Part shown: positions 28,601-34,600 of the stretch, in pieces
Numbering within the stretch: the stretch's first letter is position 1
Layout of the letters: each line of letters begins with the position of its first letter
Assembly (NCBI GenBank): GCA_963920705.1
Contig: OY987229.1
Span: 21,209,728-21,273,727 of the forward strand
DNA: 64,000 nucleotides
Direction of reading: 5' to 3'
DNA from: Odiellus spinosus
Lineage: Eukaryota > Arthropoda > Arachnida > Opiliones > Phalangiidae
The notes under the pieces: generated by a model
Told to the model about the DNA's origin: nothing
Databases searched by the model: none
What the model saw: only the letters and a program-made list of their open reading frames with translations
Position numbers and translations under genes: made by a program

Positions 28601-31600
28601 GAATGAATTCTTGCATTGATTGATAGTCCTTATATGGGGAGCTAAGCCTATTTTGATGGTAAGTAAATAATTTTACTGATATTAGGCCTATTTAAACGAT
28701 AAATCAGTTATGTTTCATTCTTCCTTTAACTGTAATAAACAGATAGGTAACGCTTTTTAATCTTGATATTAACCCTTGACGAAACATTGGGTAAGCGCTT
28801 TGTGTATTTTGGTTACCGTGGCCCGATTTCTGCTACCCTTTTAAATATCTTAATTATCAATTCCCCCTAGACTTGGCATTTTATATGAAAGTAGGAACAA
28901 ACGTTTCAAATTAAATAAATAAAAAAAAAAAAACAATATTTAAATATGAGTGCAGAACCCATAAAGAAAAGAGGTTTATGCTATTTACTTAAATGGTCAC
29001 ACGCACATATAGCAATAGATACGTTAATGACCACACGTGCCCAGAGTGAAAAATATCGGTTTCTTTCAACTAATAAAACAATTCTTCGAAAGGCCACTCC
29101 TTTTTGGTGTTTTTATGTTTTACGCGTACATTTTGTAAACTTTACATCTTCATAGACGTCAATATAATCGCGACAATACCCAAGTTAGCTCCATTCTTTT
29201 CAACAAGTCTCTTGATTGTTGGCAAAAATGGATTCAGTACCGTCTTGTATCGCGAATAATTGGCTATTTCATTTGGTTTACAAGTACCTAAATGTGTTCG
29301 TCCCGTTACCGAGTACCAGAAGAATCACAGTTAAACGAAAGATAATTACCATGTTTCTTACTGTTTTAATTAATCTCTTTTTGTTAAACTGGTTAAAAAT
29401 TTGCGTGCAAACGATTTACGCTGAAGGATATTCCATTAATTTGTTTAACAATCTAGTGTTTCTCGGGCGACGCGTCGTCACGATTTGCGTCTTCAATTAC
29501 TCGATTAAGAAGAGAGGCCTAATCGACATTTGTTTGGAAACATTGATCAAGATCAAAGGAATTATTCCTTACGTTACAAGTAACAAAATGGCGACGTTAA
29601 GTTACCTTCAATTATTTATCGCGTGTATTTTGACGGTATACACATCAATAACCTGGTACTTAATGATGTCCGAAACTTTCGCGTGGATGAATTTCTTTTT
29701 TAACTATTCATTTGTCATAAAAAATGAACGCATTTTATATTTTCTCGCGATTATCTATTGTTGCGCGGACACTTTGTTGAATTTTTTCGTGTTCTCTTTG
29801 AAAACCACGATGGCGTTTACAATTCTAATCGTACGAAAATATATCTGGTATTTCGGAGAGCATTTAGTCACGGCAAAGCCTTCGGACATCCAAACAATCG
29901 CGAAACAACACACGATTATCTTAGACATAATCGGACAAATTAATTTCAAATTTCGTTTCGTCGTATTTGTGTGGATTATGGAATGGGTTGGTACCTTCTG
30001 TTTAAAATTATCTTTCGTTTTTGTAAAGTCTTCTAGACTAATTTTATTAACTTTTGACGTGTTGGATATAGCTATTGTTCTTTCGGGAAGCGCGGTTTTA
30101 ATCTTTACATTAACTTTAATGACAGAATGTACGGAGCATTTGGTATCATGTTGTCATAAGCGAGTATCGCGATTTCAATCTTTCGGTTACCATGGCCCGA
30201 TTGAAATTTGGTTGTCTACCAAGATGAGGGTCGCTCCGTTGAATTTCACCTTTCTAGGTTGCATTCCTTTAGACAGAAGTTTCATTCTATCCGTTTTCTT
30301 GGGAGCCGTGTCTTATTTACTGTTCGCAATAACCCTTATTCCCCAATCAGAGTCTGTTCAAGAAATTGTTAACGCAACTAATTGTATCAACATATCAGAA
30401 CTATGTTCGCGGGGTTACGGCTGTAATGTGTCCGATTTTAATTAATATATAGTCAGAAGCCGATGAAACCCTCCTTTGAAGTCTATTACTCCCGGGTCTT
30501 GTCTACCCCTCTCTGTATGGGTTATTCTCAAAAGGCGCGATTCGTACGCCTCCTAACGGTAGATGTTTTCGGAGCGGGAGCTCGTCGAGCGAATATCTCT
30601 AGCAGCCTTGGTGTTCGTCCAAAAAACGTCGTCGTTTGTGGAGAGAGAGAGAATTTCCAATTTTCCGTAGACAGGGGGCATGAAGTAGGACCCCTCCGAT
30701 CTCGTAAAATCGTGAATTTTACCCTTACAGAGAGGCGCGCTATATGGAACATTAGAGTAGTAGACTTCAAAGGAGGGTTTCATCGGCTTCTGTTAATATA
30801 TAGTTTATTTGCAAACGCAAACGTTAATTTGTAGGGATTTAACGGAAGGGTGAAGAGGAAAAAAAGTGTTTTTTATAGATTTTTAATTAATTAGAAGACT
30901 AATCCGCGAAGTGAAATAAACCCCAATGATTTTAAAAATCAAAATAGATCCTCCCTCTGACCAATCATGTAACGCCCTGCCTTCCAGCGAACAAAATACT
31001 CTTGGCAATAAAGGTTTACCAGCAGAAAAAGGCTAAACACACAAACCGGAAATTAGACCCTTAAAATATATATCACGTGACGTCAAGATTAAAATTACGT
31101 ATACATTATAAACTTAAATATGTAAGAATCATGTAATTTAATTAAAATCTGAAATTTTGAAACCGTTTAAATCGATTTCAAGGCCTAGTATGAATGCGGC
31201 TTAAGTATACTTCGATGAAGATTCAACGAACTATGTAACACAAAAAAAAAGTGTGAAAGACTGAAACCCGGATGGAAGATGGGAATTCGCTTCCCAATCC
31301 CTCCGTTCATTGGTTGGTTATCTCTACGGAGTTCACTAATGACTTTCTGACAGATGAGACTAATGGCGGATATGGCCTGGGTTCTCTACATTCGCTTCCC
31401 ATTCAGTTTTTTTTTTTTACTGATTTTTTTCCTTCCCCACTCTCTATAGGTCGTTTCTTCATTATTTTCACAAAATCTAACCGATTTAATCTCCCGCGCT
31501 TCGACCAATAAATTGTCTCCCCTTTATTATTAATTTGAAAGTGAGGGTAAAAGAAATAATAATAAAAAAAAAAAACTAGTTACCGTCAAGATAAGGTGAT

Positions 31601-34600
31601 AATGGATTAAAGTTTCATTTAAAAAAAAAACGACTTAACGAAATAACTTTCATCAAAAGTATATAAAACTAAACTTGGAAAAAAAAATGTTCCACGAATT
31701 TAGACAATGCACGATTTAAGGATTCCAGTCTACAGGCAAAAATAACAACTTCCCATTGGTTAACCGTGTTGGGGGATTTGTACCTAGTATGGACAATGGT
31801 GTATTGTACCAAGAGTTTAATATCAACATCATATAGAAAATGGCGGGAAAATTAACGTCATGGATAGAGACTACAATAACATCCGGCTACTCGCTGGGTT
31901 TTTATTTTGACCTAATTTTCTAGGCCCGTATGGCTTTGTCCAAGGAGATTATATCTCCAACAAAGGTTTTTTTTACCACTCATAACCAAGTTTTTCTAAA
32001 AAAATAGGCCTAAATTGCAACGAGGTTCCAAGAGAGCACGACATAAACCGACGTTCATAATCTTCAAGTCTACTTAAGGGGGCAGACACTCGCGAACTCA
32101 GGTGTAGAAAATTCTGGAACTCTTTGCACTATCAAAGCTGAACTCAGAGTTCATAAGAGTTCGAGCCCAATGCACTATCAAAGCTGAACTCAGGTGTACA
32201 GCGAATTCAAGAGTGTCGGACCCCTTGATCTGAACCTTTACTTCATTCAAGGTTGAATTATACCCCAAATTGAAATGAATAGCAAAACCTGTACTCACAT
32301 CATACCCCAAATTGAAATCGCAAATGAATAACAAAACGTGTACTCACATCGGCTTGCAGCATATTATAGTGCTCCTCTTTGGCGCAGAGAGATTCTTTGA
32401 GGACGGCTATGTGTCTTTGATAGTCCTGATGTTGTTCTTCCAACGTCCTCATTTTGGCACCCATGGCCAATATTTCCTGATCGCGCTTGTTTAACTCTAT
32501 TTTCAACTCCTCCATCTATAATTCACGGGGAAAAAAGCTTTTAAGTCGAGATAAATAACGCGAAAGCCTGTTTTAAAATTCCTCGCTAACTAAATTATTC
32601 CGAGAATCAGCTAGAAAAAGCAATATCACTTAAGCAATTACTTCGCATTTTATCTACTATACACAATCACGCAGCTACTAAAAACAAAATTAAAATTGAA
32701 TCCTCAGCAATTTATTATTTTAAATCGTTGAAGTGCTTTTCTTTATCTATTTTTCTTGATTATTTCTTATTTATGGAATGTAAAAGTTCAAAGTTCAAGT
32801 TATTTAAAGCCTGGTTTTCACAGAGGGTGGATCTTAAATTCTATGACACCGCCAGTGGAAAATTAACCGGGCCTAACCTGGATGTACACACACTTCACAA
32901 AAGAGCATGCCCAGATTAATTATTCAAGTGGCGAAAATATTTCTATATGTTCACCCGAAAACATGCAAAAATTATCGAATTTCAAGTTTACGCGAATTCT
33001 AGAGCGACTTCAGTGTGCATCCGACTTCAATCTTATTAAATTAACAATCTAATTTAAAATTTACTCACAAACAAGGCTTAAAAAATCTACGGAGAGATGG
33101 AAGAGATTGAAATCTCACTTTAGCCAAGGCCTAATCAGATAAAAGCGCGCGAATCTTAAGCCTAATTTGAAACATTTCACATTCGAAAAAAGCGCGCGCT
33201 TTTCGCGTTTCGAGGAGCGTTTGCCGATTCGTTGGAAAATTTCCTCACGTGATATATCAATCTCCCAATGGATCTTCGTTAGGCCTAATATTTTTTATTC
33301 CACAAGTAATAACCCAAAATTTATTTTACCTTATTGAGATCTTTGTCTTTGACATCCATGAGACTCTCTAGGTGCCTGGCTCTCGTTTCCAGTTCCATTA
33401 ACCTGGATCGTAGCCTTTCATTTTCTAACCTCTCCTCTTCGGATCGTATACTCCCTGCTCAGAATCCAAGAAAAAGAAAACGCTATGAACATCGTTTACA
33501 TCCGCGAAACGAGCGCGAATTAGAAAAGTCGAGTGCGCCTTTTGAACTTTGAAACTCAATTATGACTAAAGGGATACTAAACTCTCTAAACTAGTTATTT
33601 TTAATCGATAGGGACAGTTAAAACATTACCAAAACTCGAAGAAGTCTTCGTAGTAATTCGGGGTCAATTACTGAACCAATGAGAGCCCGTCTTTGAAATG
33701 GCGCGTGAACCGAAGGATGTTTTATTAGAAATAGCTCGCGCTTTAGATTTGACTTGATTCACGTGCATCAGCAAATAATTTTTCCCGCCAATTTTTAGTG
33801 TTTAAAATTTATTCTCAACGGATTTAGGCTTAGCGAGTCTAGTTCGTGACTTTGATAATTCGAAATTTTTCATGAGTTTTAACGCGTACAGTTCAAAATC
33901 GTTCTAGTATCCTTCTAAGCCTAATTTTTTAGGGAATAATTAAAACCTAAATTTGTAAAACCTGTTTCAACATATCAAACGTATCTAAGCCTAATGCGAT
34001 GATGTGATTTTAAAAACACAAATAAATTAACAACCTAGGGTTTAGGTTACGAAAAAAATTGATTTCAAACTTCTACGGGGTGGGGGGGGGGGGGGGTGAG
34101 GTATTCGTGTAGAAAATTATTTACACCCTATTTGGACAAGAGACTCAAAAAATTTACATAACTGAAAATATTAGTCTTTTTGCGTTTGGTTCAAGACTTA
34201 ACCCACTAGTGTATAATTAGTTAATAAAAATAAGCTAAAATTCACAAGGGAAGCTATAAGAGTCGCTAGGGAAGAGATATTCGCTAGAAACCATTTTTAA
34301 TTAGGCATTTTGTAAAAACTTTGAGAAGCTTATGGAGCAAAGATTACTTTCTTTTAATATAAATTATATACCGCTAAGTGTAGTGAACTTTCAGAAGTGG
34401 TTGAGGGGTGTTTATTATGATCGTCATTTTGTTTTAAGGACAAGCAAATGGTAGGTCTGAGTACTCAGGGAGTTCAAATGGTTTGACTTGTTTATTTAGT
34501 ACTTAAAAGTTTATACTCGCGAGAGAAATTTAAATAAAATTATGAACTTACCAATTCCTTTGTTTTGTAGCATCTCCATCAACTTCTTGATGCTCTCGTC

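Noticed and set aside
29216-29227. Earlier start of receptor 6
   Set aside because: The codon there is TTG, and the next codons match untranslated sequence in the paralogues; ATG at 29228 is the conserved start.
16737-30445. Odorant receptor (7tm_6) identity for the 7TM genes
   Set aside because: The C-terminal LDxSxxLSxxxGAxSYL pattern fits gustatory receptors better than the odorant receptor C-terminus; kept as gustatory-like.
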